From Plazaster borealis (taxonomy: Eukaryota > Echinodermata > Asteroidea > Forcipulatida > Labidiasteridae): a stretch of 64,000 nt of DNA. Under the pieces are notes generated by a model. The model saw only the letters and a list, made by a program, of their open reading frames with translations. It made no database searches and was not told the origin of the DNA. This document shows positions 21,024-31,045 of this stretch, one piece after another. Numbering within the stretch: position 1 is the first letter of the stretch; each line of letters opens with the position of its first letter. The position numbers and the translations under genes were made by a program. Where the stretch lies: the NCBI GenBank assembly GCA_021014325.1, contig JAJGQC010000703.1:124001-188000 (forward strand). Reading direction: 5' to 3'.

Positions 21024-21867
21024 AAAAGAATAGAGCTAAGCTCAATAATGATGTGGCCATTGAGGACAACACATCATCAAAGACTGAGCATCCAGAAATG
21101 GAGAACACTAAAACACAGGTGCCACACACACCAACAGAGGACACCACATCACAGATGTCACACACAGTTACAGAGGACACCGCATCATCACAAGAACCAC
21201 ACCCAGCAACAGATGACACTGCATCATCACAAGAGCCACACCCAGCAACAGATGACTCCGCCTCATCACAAGAGCCACACCCAGCAATGGAGGATGCCAC
21301 ATCACCACAGATGCCGCACCAAGCAACGGATAACACTGCATTATCACAAGAGTCGCACCCAGCAACGAAGGATGCCACATCATCACAAAAAGAGTCACAC
21401 CCTGCAACAGATGACACCAAATCATCAGAGAAGCCACACCTTTCAACATCAGAGAAGCCACACCCATCAATGGAAGACACCAAAGCACCCATGTCCCAGG
21501 ACTCATTAAAGAATGGGGCAAATAGTGTACATGTGGCATCCCCAGCCATGACAGACACCTCGACAGCACACAGGACACAACCAGCCACAGAGAGCAAACT
21601 CACTGAGAACACATCCATTAATGGAGACAGTTCTGAAGAAAGGAACTCTAAATCACCACAGGACAGGGATCTCTCCATTACAGATGATGCTTCCACACAA
21701 AGCATGACTGAAGCCGTGAAGAAGTTACGCTACCCATCTCTCAGATCCTGTTTTTGCCTTCACTCTTCCTGCTCATCTGGTTCTCGTTGCTTCAACTCAA
21801 CATGTTTTTCTTTCTTGGGACTCTCAACCCAGACTTGGTGCAACTGACAAACAATTATCAGCCTTGG
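21024..21867 (+). CDS. SLC43-type transporter exon: repeat-bearing loop and TM7, frame-broken
   Basis: Acceptor TTCAATACAG, donor GTAAGT after 21867. The exon continues in phase 1 from the exon at 19465 as EKNRAKLNNDVAIED and runs open for about 235 codons of Ser/Thr/Pro/Glu-rich loop containing a 13-residue repeat. From about 21712-21730 the TM7-like sequence is found in a different frame (minus one): SLFLLIWFSLLQLNMFFFLG then TLNPDLVQL, which fits SLC43 TM7 (Q-L-x5-F-x-G-T-L-N). Without a shift, the loop frame ends out of frame at the TGA at 21845. So there is an indel of one or two bases, an assembly error, or loss of function. No TM8-12 exons were found downstream. Confidence 0.7.
21120..21480 (+). 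repeat. Coding minisatellite in the transporter loop, 39-bp unit
   Basis: About eight units of a 39-bp repeat encode variations on SSQEPHPATDDTA (13 residues), with one unit shifted by an added Lys (SSQKESHPATDDT). As 39 is a multiple of 3, the frame is preserved through the array. Towards the 3' side units decay to SEKPHPS. Such length-variable, acidic loops are usually disordered. Confidence 0.8.
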
Positions 21868-22496
21868 GTAAGTATGGGTTAACAATAGTAACAATAATAA
21901 TAGTGGCTTCTTATATAGCACTCAAATTCGTCACTCAGTGACGCTCATGGTGCTCCAACATTATCACCCCGATCACTGGGCAATTTATTTCATTCCTTAA
22001 ACCATCTCAGCTCCCTTGGGAGTATACAGCCTGTGCTGCCAAGTATGTAGAGCACCAAGCTAAATCACTGCAATCGATTGTGAGATGAGGGTTTCAATCA
22101 AAATAGTAATAGACACCTCAAAGGGCTCTTCCCTTTGACAGACAGACAGAATTAAACATAAAAATGGTCTGTCATAAAAATTCTCTACGTTTTGTATAAC
22201 TGATCAACTCCAAAGTTTATTATACAACAAAGTCATGAGATGAATGAAACCCCTTTGTAGTAGCGTTGACCCTAATTCTGTCCAGGTGGGTTGTACGAAA
22301 TATCTTTGATGCAAAATTATCCAGGACAAGTTTTATATTTATTTGTAATTAAAAATCGGGGCATCAAAAACACAACAACAAACAATCACTATACTGATTA
22401 AAAGATTGACATAATTCCTATAGTATTTTGTCTTCTTTTCAAATAATGAGAAAAATACATTAGCTGGACCTATGGTAAATATATGTGCAAAGAATG
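21868..22496. other. Region after the transporter exons, with an inverse SINE fragment
   Basis: At about 21893-22050 the minus strand matches the 3' half of the SINE at 4757-5117 (GGGAGCTGAGATGG, a GCTATATAAGAAG tail and a TTATTATTATTG end). The rest shows no exon, in particular no transporter TM8. Confidence 0.6.
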
Positions 22497-22770
22497 GTTA
22501 AAGTGATTGTATACGTTTGGAAATTGGAACCACTGTTTGTTTTAATCCTATATAGTTGTAGATATACCATACAACTAACCTGTGAAAGTTTCATTTCAAA
22601 AGGTGGTAGCGTTTTTGAGTTATCGCCAAAAATCTGGAGCGGTTTTGTCCCTGCAGGAAGAATAATCTGCAATTGGAATACACTATCTGAGAAAAGTTAC
22701 TGTCAAGTCCGAGTCACCAAAATTGTGACTTGAGATGGACTCGAGTCCGAGTCCTGGACTCGAGTGCTAC
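22497..22770. mobile_element. Partial family-B MITE fused to a GAGTCC-type simple repeat
   Basis: A family-B left part runs from TTAAAGTGATTGTATACG to about 22700, then changes abruptly to GAGTCACCAAAATTGTGACT followed by CTCGAGTCCGAGTCCTGGAC. The same junction phrase (GTCACCGAAATTGTGACTC) appears at about 41920, showing that the GAGTCC block is itself a mobile or dispersed unit. Confidence 0.6.
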
Positions 22771-23635
22771 AACTGTGATAATAGGTCAATTTCCCCTTAG
22801 CAAAGTTACAGGATATTTAAGAGTAGTTAACTTGTGTTTTTTCCTTATTATAAATGGGAGATGAATGTTCACCAAATCTGTGTTCTTAACCGTATCAGGA
22901 CTGGGGGTGGGTGGGGATGGCAGAGGGGTGGGGGCACATTGTGCCCCCTACGATTTGTTATTGCCCGTAGCTTTTTAAGGCTGCATCACAACACACATAG
23001 AAAAGAAAACAATACAAACTGCGCTAGAATATTATTTCTTATAACAACTAAAATGTATAGGAAAAAATAGTTCAGTGGAAATAGCCAATTAAAAAAAGGA
23101 ACAGAAAAACAGGTTTCTTGCAATCCCTTATATAATTTATGTCAGAGGAACCCCAAAAAGAGGAACCCCAACCCCGGCGCCATTAGATGATTTCTAAGTA
23201 ATTGAGTAAAATAATGACTGCTAAAAACAATGGTTTATTTTACTTCAGAGGGGATCACATCCTACAGCCTTGGAAAACGATAAAAAAAGAGAGTGATGAG
23301 CAGCATTTGTTATCGCCCATTTGTCTTGAAAATTCACTACATCATGTCTATAGGGTAAACAACAACAATTAGCAATTGGTAAATCAAATATGTTATAGAA
23401 GCAATTTAACCCCAAACTGGCACGGAAATGGACCCTGTTATTTAACAATGAGAGTCCCAACTTTATATATCGGACTGGATAACACTGTTCTTTGTCAGAA
23501 ATATTTAAAGCCCTTCTAGAAATACCTAAACAAAAAAGAAAACTAAAATGAACTCTTTCCAAAGTTGTTGGTTGGACAAGGCCGGGCACCAAACCAGTGA
23601 TGCATGCTCATGTAATGGCCTACTTAAAAGCAATT
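22771..23635. other. Intergenic DNA, nothing recognised
   Basis: No exon or clear element. A GGGGGTGGGTGGGG stretch and CATTGTGCCCCCTA near 22910-22950 recall hAT-type terminal sequence, but no partner end was found. Confidence 0.45.
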
Positions 23636-23745
23636 TATCTGAAATTAACAGTTTTAATTGTTTTTTGTGTTGCAGTATGCTCACCATCTCCAAAGAGATC
23701 TACCCGTCAGGCCTACAGTAAAGGAGCTGCACTTTCCAGCAAGGT
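23636..23745 (+). repeat. Exon-like module, copy 0 of a four-copy series
   Basis: Polypyrimidine and acceptor TTTTTTGTGTTGCAG (ends 23675), 66-nt core, donor AGCAAG followed by GTAAAT (GT at 23742). The core is open in one frame (CSPSPKRSTRQAYSKGAALS). The same module, with a changed acceptor side, recurs at 27977, 28371 and 29478. The 13-bp satellite begins right after its donor, so the satellite appears to have arisen or expanded inside this series. Whether it is a real exon is unknown. Confidence 0.5.
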
Positions 23746-23749
23746 AAAT

Positions 23750-26700
23750 TGGTGCTTGGAGTTTGATGCTTGGAGTTTGGAGTTTGGAGCTTGGAGTGTG
23801 AACATTGAACTTTGTAGTTTCCAGTTTGTAGTTTCCAGTTGGTAGTTTCCAGTTTGCAGTTTCCAGTTTGTAGTTTTCAGCTTGTAGTTTCCAGCTTGTA
23901 GTTTCCAGCCCAGTAGCTCCAGCCTGTAGTTTCCAGCCTGTAGCTCCAGCCCAGGCTCCAGCCTGTAGCTCCAGCCTGTAGCTCCAGCCTGTAGCTCCAG
24001 CCTGTAGCTCCAGCCTGTAGCTCCAGCCTGTAGCTCCAGCCTGTAGCTCCAGCCCAGAAGCTCCAGCCTGTAGCTCCAGCCCAGGTAGCTCCAGCCTGTA
24101 GCTCCAGCCCAGCCTGTAGCTCCAGCCAGCCCAGCTCCAGCCTGTAGCTCCAGCCTGTAGCTCCAGCCTGTAGCTCCAGCCTGTAGCTCCAGCCTGTAGC
24201 TCCAGCCCAGGCTCCAGCCTGTAGCTCCAGCCCAGGCTCCAGCCTGTAGCTCCAGCCTGTAGCTCCAGCCCAGGTAGCTCCAGCCTGTAGCTCCAGCCTG
24301 TAGCTCCAGCCTGTAGCTCCAGCCCAGTAGCTCCAGCCTGTAGCTCCAGCCTGTAGCTCCAGCCTGTAGCTCCAGCCTGTAGCTCCAGCCTGTAGCTCCA
24401 GCCTGTAGCTCCAGCCTGTAGCTCCAGCCTGTAGCTCCAGCCTGTAGCTCCAGCCCAGGCTCCAGCCTGTAGCTCCAGCCTGTAGCTCCAGCCTGTAGCT
24501 CCAGCCTGTAGCTCCAGCCTGTAGCTCCAGCCTGTAGCTCCAGCCCAGGCTCCAGCCCAGGCTCCAGCCCAGTAGCTCCAGCCTGTAGCTCCAGCCTGTA
24601 GCTCCAGCCCAGGCTCCAGCCCAGGTAGCTCCAGCCTGTAGCTCCAGCCCAGCTCCAGCCTGTAGCTCCAGCCTGTAGCTCCAGCCCAGGCTCCAGCCCA
24701 GTAGCTCCAGCCTGTAGCTCCAGCTCCAGCCTGTAGCTCCAGCCTGTAGCTCCAGCCTGTAGCTCCAGCCCAGGCTCCAGCCCAGGCTCCAGCCTGTAGC
24801 TCCAGCCTGTAGCTCCAGCCTGTAGCTCCAGCCTGTAGCTCCAGCCTCCAGGCTCCAGCTCCAGCTCCAGCCTGTAGCTCCAGCCTGTAGCTCCAGCCCA
24901 GCTCCAGCCTGTAGCTCCAGCCTGTAGCTCCAGCCTGTAGCTCCAGCTCCAGCCTGTAGCTCCAGCCTGTAGCTCCAGCCTGTAGCTCCAGCCTGTAGCT
25001 CCAGCCCAGCTCCAGCCCAGCTCCAGCCTGTAGCTCCAGCCTGTAGCTCCAGCCTGTAGCTCCAGCCCAGGCTCCAGCCTGTAGCTCCAGCCTGTAGCTC
25101 CAGCCTGTAGCTCCAGCCCAGTAGCTCCAGCCTGTAGCTCCAGCTCCAGGCTCCAGCCTGTAGCTCCAGCCTGTAGCTCCAGCCTGTAGCTCCAGCCCAG
25201 TAGCTCCAGCCTGTAGCTCCAGCTCCAGCCTGTAGCTCCAGCCTGTAGCTCCAGCCCAGGCTCCAGCCCAGGCTCCAGCCTGTAGCTCCAGCCTGTAGCT
25301 CCAGCCTGTAGCTCCAGCCTGTAGCTCCAGCCTGTAGCTCCAGCCTGTAGCTCCAGCCTGTAGCTCCAGCCTGTAGCTCCAGCCTGTAGCTCCAGCCTGT
25401 AGCTCCAGCCTGTAGCTCCAGCCTGTCCAGCCCAGCTCCAGCCTGTAGCTCCAGCCCAGGCTCCAGCCTGTAGCTCCAGCCTGTAGCCTCAGCCTGTAGC
25501 TCCAGCCTGTAGCTCCAGCCTGTAGCTCCAGCCTGTAGCTCCAGCCTGTAGCTCCAGCCTGTAGCTCCAGCCTGTAGCTCCAGCCCAGAAGCTCCAGCCT
25601 GTAGCTCCAGCCTGTAGCTCCAGCCTGTAGCTCCAGCCTGTAGCTCCAGCCTGTAGCTCCAGCCCAGGCTCCAGCCCAGGCTCCAGCCTGTAGCTCCAGC
25701 CCAGGCTCCAGCCTGCAGCTCCAGCTCCAGCTCCAGCTCCAGCCTGTAGCTCCAGCCTGCAGCTCCAGCCTGTAGCTCCAGCCCAGTAGCTCCAGCCTGT
25801 AGCTCCAGCCTGTAGCTCCAGCCCAGCTCCAGCCTGTAGCTCCAGCCTGTAGCTCCAGCCCAGCTCCAGCCCAGCTCCAGCCCAGGCTCCAGCCTGTAGC
25901 TCCAGCCTGTAGCTCCAGCCTGTAGCTCCAGCCTGTAGCTCCAGCCTGTAGCTCCAGCCTGTAGCTCCAGCCTGTAGCTCCAGCTCCAGCCTGTAGCTCC
26001 AGCCCAGTAGCTCCAGCCCAGGCTCCAGCCTGTAGCTCCAGCCCAGTGTAGCTCCAGCCTGTAGCTCCAGCCCAGCTCCAGCCTGTAGCTCCAGCCTGTA
26101 GCCTCCAGCCTGTAGCTCCAGCCTGTAGCTCCAGCCTGTAGCTCCAGCCTGTAGCTCCAGCCCAGGCTCCAGCCTGTAGCTCCAGCTCCAGCTCCAGTAG
26201 CTCCAGCCTGTAGCTCCAGCCCAGGCTCCAGCCTGTAGCTCCAGCCTGTAGCTCCAGCTCAGGCTCCAGCCTGTAGCTCCAGCCTGTAGCTCCAGCCTGT
26301 AGCTCCAGCCTGTAGCTCCAGCCTGTAGCTCCAGCCCAGGTAGCTCCAGCCTGTAGCTCCAGCCCAGGCTCCAGCCTGTAGCTCCAGCCTGTAGCTCCAG
26401 CTCCAGCCCAGCTCCAGCCTGTAGCTCCAGCCTGTAGCTCCAGCCCAGGCTCCAGCCTGTAGCTCCAGCCTGTAGCTCCAGCCTGTAGCTCCAGCCTGTA
26501 GCTCCAGCCTGTAGCTCCAGCCTGTAGCTCCAGCCTGTAGCTCCAGCCCAGGCTCCAGCCTGTAGCTCCAGCCTGTAGCTCCAGCTCCAGCCTGTAGCTC
26601 CAGCCTGTAGCTCCAGCCCAGGCTCCAGCCCAGCTCCAGCCTGTAGCTCCAGCCTGTAGCTCCAGCCTGTAGCTCCAGCCTGTAGCTCCAGCCCAGTAGC

Positions 26701-27865
26701 TCCAGCCCAGTAGCTCCAGCCTGTAGCTCCAGCCTGTAGCTCCAGCCTGTAGCTCCAGCCCAGGCTCCAGCTCCAGCCTGTAGCTCCAGCCTGTAGCTCC
26801 AGCCCAGCTCCAGCCTGTAGCTCCAGCCTGTAGCTCCAGCCCAGCTCCAGCCTGTAGCTCCAGCCTGTAGCTCCAGCCCAGGCTCCAGCCTGTAGCTCCA
26901 GCCTGTAGCTCCAGCCTGTAGCTCCAGCCTGTAGCTCCAGCCTGTAGCTCCAGCCCAGGCTCCAGCCTGTAGCTCCAGCCTGTAGCTCCAGCCCAGCTCC
27001 AGCCTGTAGCTCCAGCCCTGTAGCTCCAGCCTGTAGCTCCAGCCTGTAGCTCCAGCCCAGGCTCCAGCCTGTAGCTCCAGCCTGTAGCTCCAGCCCAGGC
27101 TCCAGCCTGTAGCTCCAGCCTGTAGCTCCAGCCTGTAGCTCCAGCCCAGTAGCTCCAGCCTGTAGCTCCAGCCTGTAGCTCCAGCCTGTAGCTCCAGCCT
27201 GTAGCTCCAGCCTGTAGCTCCAGCCTGTAGCTCCAGCCCAGTAGCTCCAGCCTGTAGCTCCAGCCTGTAGCTCCAGCCTGTAGCTCCAGCCTGTAGCTCC
27301 AGCCTGTAGCTCCAGCCTGTAGCTCCAGCCCAGGCTCCAGCCCAGTAGCTCCAGCCTGTAGCTCCAGCCTGTAGCTCCAGCCTGTAGCTCCAGCCCAGGC
27401 TCCAGCCTGTAGCTCCAGCCTGTAGCTCCAGCCTGTAGCTCCAGCCTGTAGCTCCAGCCTGTAGCTCCAGCCTGTAGCTCCAGCCTGTAGCTCCAGCCTG
27501 TAGCTCCAGTCACCAGCCTGTCACCAGCTCCAGCCTGTAGCTCCAGCTCCAGGTAGCTCCAGCTCCAGCCTGTAGCTCCAGCCTGTAGCTCCAGCTCTAG
27601 CTCCAGCCTGTAGCTCCAGCCTGTAGTCAACAGCCTGTAGCTCCAGCCTGTAGTTTTCAGCCTGTAGCCTCAGCCTGTAGCTCCAGCCTGTAGCTCCAGC
27701 TTTGTAGTCACCAGTTTGTAGTCACCAGTTTGTAGTTACCAGTTTGTAGTCTCCAGCTTGTAGTCTCCAGTTGGTAGTTTCCAGTTTGTAGTTCCAGCTT
27801 GTAGTTTCCAGCTTGTAGTTTCATGTTCGCAGTTTCAAGTTTGCAGTTTGGAGTTTGTGCAAGCC
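23750..27865. repeat. 4-kb satellite of a 13-bp unit
   Basis: The core (about 23945-27640) consists of roughly 280 copies of GTAGCTCCAGCCT, interspersed with shorter variants (CTCCAGCCCAG, CTCCAG). The edges (23790-23940 and 27640-27850) are older-looking units of 13-14 bp such as GTAGTTTCCAGTTT, and the extreme left is TTTGGAGTTTGGAGC. Because 13 is not a multiple of 3 and the minus strand of the unit has no stop in any frame, it yields a spurious minus-strand frame of more than 700 codons with a 13-residue period. Copy number is an estimate from length. Confidence 0.95.
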
Positions 27866-27976
27866 CTTTCCCGTAAGATCTTCTTCTTTGTAGAGTGTAA
27901 GATCTTCTCTTGAAGTTGTGATATTTTCATTATTAAACCACTTTTTTCATCTGTGGAATTTTGTTTGATTTCTTTA

Positions 27977-28370
27977 TTGCATCTGAGATCTACCCGTCAA
28001 CAAGTAGATGTCTTCACTGGCCTACAGTAAAGGAGCTGCACACTCCAGCAAGGTAAATTCCTAAATAAAGAAATAACAAAAGTTAGCTTTTGGTTATTAA
28101 AATTGTCCATGCCACTTACTTGATTAGTTTCATTCTGGGGACTCAGTGATAAGAAAGCTCATACCAGCACCAATCGTCAAGAGAACTGTTTGCGGCATTT
28201 GAGATGCCGCCTCATATGTCTGTTGCTTATCTTAATGGCAACAGCCAAAAGTCCCGAGAACTTTTCTTGGCTGTTTTCATTTTGTTGTATTCAGTTTTGC
28301 TTGAAGTTTACACCAAATTCTTAGGTAAAGCAATTTTTCTTAAACTGACTGTTTTAATTGTTTGTTTGTG
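27977..28370 (+). repeat. Exon-like module, copy 1 (intact empty site)
   Basis: Starts TTGCATCTGAGATCTACCC, continues with CAACAAGTAGATGTC and GTAAAGGAGCTGCA, donor-like AGCAAG/GTAAAT (GT at 28053), then a conserved intron-like tail with CTTTTGGTTATTAAAATTG and GCTCATACCAGCACC. The tail keeps an uninterrupted CCTCATATGTCTG, which is the empty site for the insertion in copy 2. Confidence 0.75.
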
Positions 28371-29477
28371 TTGCATCTGAGGCTCACAATCTCGAAAGAG
28401 CAAAGTGATCTACCCGTCAACAAGTAGATGTCTTGTCTGGCATATAGTAAAGGAGCTGCACTCTCCAGCAAGGTAAATTCTTAAATAAAGAAATAACAAA
28501 AGTTAGCTTTTGGTTATTAAAATTGTCCATGCCACTTTCTTGATTAGTTTCATTCTGGGGACTCGGTGATAAGAAAGCTCATACCAGCACCAATCGTCAA
28601 GAGAACTCTTTGCGGCAATTGAGATGTCGCCTCATATCATTGGCGTTTTTACGAACGAGCGAATCCGCCCTAGCAGCTGAAAAACAAAGTTGGTCACATT
28701 TAAAAAATGTGTTTTTCGCTGGTCTATTAATTGAAAGTGTTAAATATTTTTTAGTGATACGGTAGTGTATAAGTTAAATGACATGACTAGATACTTATTT
28801 CTTTATTGTGATGCTTTGTTAGGATGCTGTTTGGTTCAAAACTTAATCGCCAGTTCGTGAAAAACGCGAAAATGACGAGCACCCCGGACTCGCCACACAC
28901 AGAGCGCGGATTCACCACACACAGGATTCGCCGGTTAGTGGAAACCCTGCGGGGGTCAAAGATTTGCCGGTTCGTGAAAACGCAAAATGCTCTAAACACC
29001 GGATTCACCACACACAGGGCGCGGATTCGCCGGTGACGACGTTGACAAGCGCGCTTAAGTGGTAGCACTACAAATAAACCCTGGGGAAAAGGTTATTCGC
29101 CGGTTCGTGAAAACGCAAATCCGTGAAGCTGACTGATTCGCCGTTTATGCAATTACCGTATTTAAAAAACTATACGCTTTCAAGACTTAAAAACTTTTTA
29201 GAATTCTTAGGGACACCAAATACATTTTTAAAAATGCAAAAAAACAAAATGCTGTAAAAAATTGTTTTGCACGGATTCGCCACTTCGTGAAAATGCCGAC
29301 AATATGTCTGTTGCTTATCTTCATTGCAACAGCCAAAAGAACCCTGATATGCACCAGTTCCCGAGAACTTTTCTTGGCTGTTTTCATTTTGTTGTATTCA
29401 GTTTTGCTTGAAGTTTACACCAAACTTTCAGGTAAAGCAATTTTTCTGAAACTGACTGTTTTAATTGTTTGTTTGTG
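28371..29477 (+). repeat. Exon-like module, copy 2, with a 666-bp insertion
   Basis: Same order of phrases as copy 1: TTGCATCTGAGGCTCAC, CAACAAGTAGATGTC, AGCAAG/GTAAAT (GT at 28472), GCTCATACCAGCACC. It is split after CCTCATAT at 28637 and resumes with ATGTCTGTTGCTTATC at 29304. Confidence 0.75.
28638..29303. mobile_element. Non-autonomous DNA transposon with subterminal repeats
   Basis: Ends CATTGGCGTTTTTACGAAC and GTGAAAATGCCGACAAT are imperfect inverted copies. The 2-4 bp duplication is AT to ATAT, read directly against the empty site in copy 1. Inside, CGCCGGTTCGTGAAAACGCA and GGATTCACCACACACAG recur several times in both orientations. No transposase; superfamily not assigned. Confidence 0.7.
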
Positions 29478-29930
29478 TTGCATCTGAGGCTCACCATCTC
29501 GAAAGAGCTAAGTGATCTACCCGTCAACAAGTAGATGTCTTGACTGGCCTACAGTAAAGGAGCTGCACTCTCCAGCAAGGTAAACTCCTAAATAAAGAAA
29601 TAACAACAGTTAGCTTTTGATTATTCAAATTGTCCATGCTACTTTCTTGATTAGTTTCATTCTGGGGACTCAGTGATAAGAAAGCTCATACCAGCACCAA
29701 TCGTTAAGAGAACTGTTTGTGGCATTTCACAACCCCTCAAATTTGTGTTGCTTATTTTTATTGCAACAATATAAACAATCCTGAACACACGATTTTCTCA
29801 GAACTTCTTTCGCTATTTTTAGTTTTCTGTATTCATTTTTGATTGAATTAAAAAAGCTGCAAAACTCTCCAGCAATTTTAATTCCCGAAAAAGAAATAAC
29901 AAAAGATAACATTTTCCACGCCACTTACTT
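29478..29930 (+). repeat. Exon-like module, copy 3
   Basis: TTGCATCTGAGGCTCACC, then CAACAAGTAGATGTC and donor-like AGCAAG/GTAAAC (GT at 29580), and the same intron-like tail, which decays after about 29740 (a shortened GGAATTAAAAA version of AGTTTTGCTTGAAG follows). The series ends here. Confidence 0.7.
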
Positions 29931-30205
29931 AAAAAGGTCAAGGTCTAGGTCACGGTGGTGAGTTATAACTAAATGCTTTCCAGATTGTAACTTGAGTTAC
30001 AAAGGATATTTGGACCTGTAACTTGGGTGGAGGTTTGCTCTTAGAGAAAGGAAAGTTGTTTTGGGGGTGAATAAGGTCAAAGGTCCAGGTCTTTGTGGTG
30101 AGTCATAGCTATTAGGTTTCCGGACCTTAATTTAAGTGGGGGGTTGCTCTTAGAGAAAGGAAAGTTGGGATTGTTTTGTGGTTGAAAAGGTCAAAGGTGA
30201 TGAGA
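29931..30205. promoter_or_regulatory. Tandem segment with clustered AGGTCA half-sites
   Basis: Two related stretches of about 140 bp share TTGCTCTTAGAGAAAGGAAA. Each begins with nuclear-receptor-like half-sites: AGGTCA-AGGTCT-AGGTCA at 29935-29952, AGGTCA-A-AGGTCC at 30074-30086 (a DR1 arrangement) and AGGTCA-A-AGGTGA at 30188-30200. Regulatory function is inference; the clustering is partly explained by duplication. Confidence 0.35.
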
Positions 30206-30882
30206 TCAATTTCAAAGGTTAAATGTGAACGTCACAATGCTCAGGTATACGAACATGGTTTTGAGATATTTTGCGGTAGCTACAATATAAGGGCTGAGGG
30301 GTAACAAGTGTATTTTTGAGTGATTGACATTGACTGACAGATCATAACATAAGCCACGCAGGCTGATGGAACTACATTTAAAGTGTCCTTTTGTGTGGTG
30401 ATAATAACAAGTCCGGTCTGTTCTGTGAGGTCTGCATCACTAGGCCACGACACTCCACCAATTATCATAGAACAGGACAAGAAATTAATGCATATTCAGA
30501 TTATTGGTCAGGCTCAATCCAGATTGGATATCCAGCAGAGGCAAAACATTTTCAAATCACGGAGCAGTTTGTACATGTAGAGCAAACTTTCCTCTGTTGA
30601 AGTTTAGTGACCAAATGTAAAAATGCTTGATTTGGTCGGACGTGGTCACTGACCTCTGACCTCTGGCCAGTCCCTCCCGCTACTATTTTGTGGGCAATTG
30701 CCCACAAAATAGTCACAGACAGTGTTCATGTTTTGTTTGATCAACCACATACAATGTACATGAAATAACAAACCTGTGAAAAGTTGGGCTTAATCTGTTG
30801 TGTGAGTCAGGAGGAGATAGTGAAAAACCATGCACAATTTTCAGCATGTAAACACATTGTCCTTAACACATTGTCCCGATTT
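30206..30882. other. Intergenic DNA with a perfect palindrome
   Basis: At 30683-30712 a perfect 30-bp palindrome has the half CTATTTTGTGGGCAA. Around 30715-30880 is a family-C MITE-like fragment (AATAACAAACCTGTGAAAAG). No exon was recognised. Confidence 0.5.
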
Positions 30883-30889
30883 TTATTTC

Positions 30890-31044
30890 ATTTCAGACTG
30901 GTGTTTGGAGTTTGGAGTTTGACGGCGGAGTTTGACGGCTGGAGTTTGGCGGCTGGAACTTGGTGGCTGGAGTTTGGTGGCTGGAGTGTGGCGGCTGGAG
31001 TTGGGCTGCTGGAGTTTGACGGCTGGAGTTTGACGGCCGGAGTG
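30890..31044. repeat. Minisatellite, 14-bp unit GTTTGACGGCTGGA
   Basis: About ten units with GACGG, GGCGG or GGTGG variants. It starts TTTGGAGTTTGGAG like the left edge of the large satellite at 23750, suggesting a shared origin, in opposite orientation (TCCAGCC on the minus strand). It runs straight into the LINE fragment. Confidence 0.8.
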
Positions 31045-31045
31045 A

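Noticed and set aside
20953..21705. 250-codon minus-strand frame
   Set aside because: It is the antisense of the coding minisatellite in the transporter exon, where the plus strand has matching phase, splice sites and family motifs.
23676..23741. Missing downstream exon of the SLC43-type gene
   Set aside because: Splice signals are good, but none of the three frames resembles a transporter segment, and the piece is a repeated module.
25489..27630. 713-codon open frame on the minus strand (13-residue repeat)
   Set aside because: It is the unavoidable translation of a 13-bp satellite unit that has no stop on that strand; no start context, splice signals or unique sequence support a gene.
23750..27865. 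CRISPR-like array
   Set aside because: Repeats are contiguous 13-mers without unique spacers, in a eukaryotic genome.
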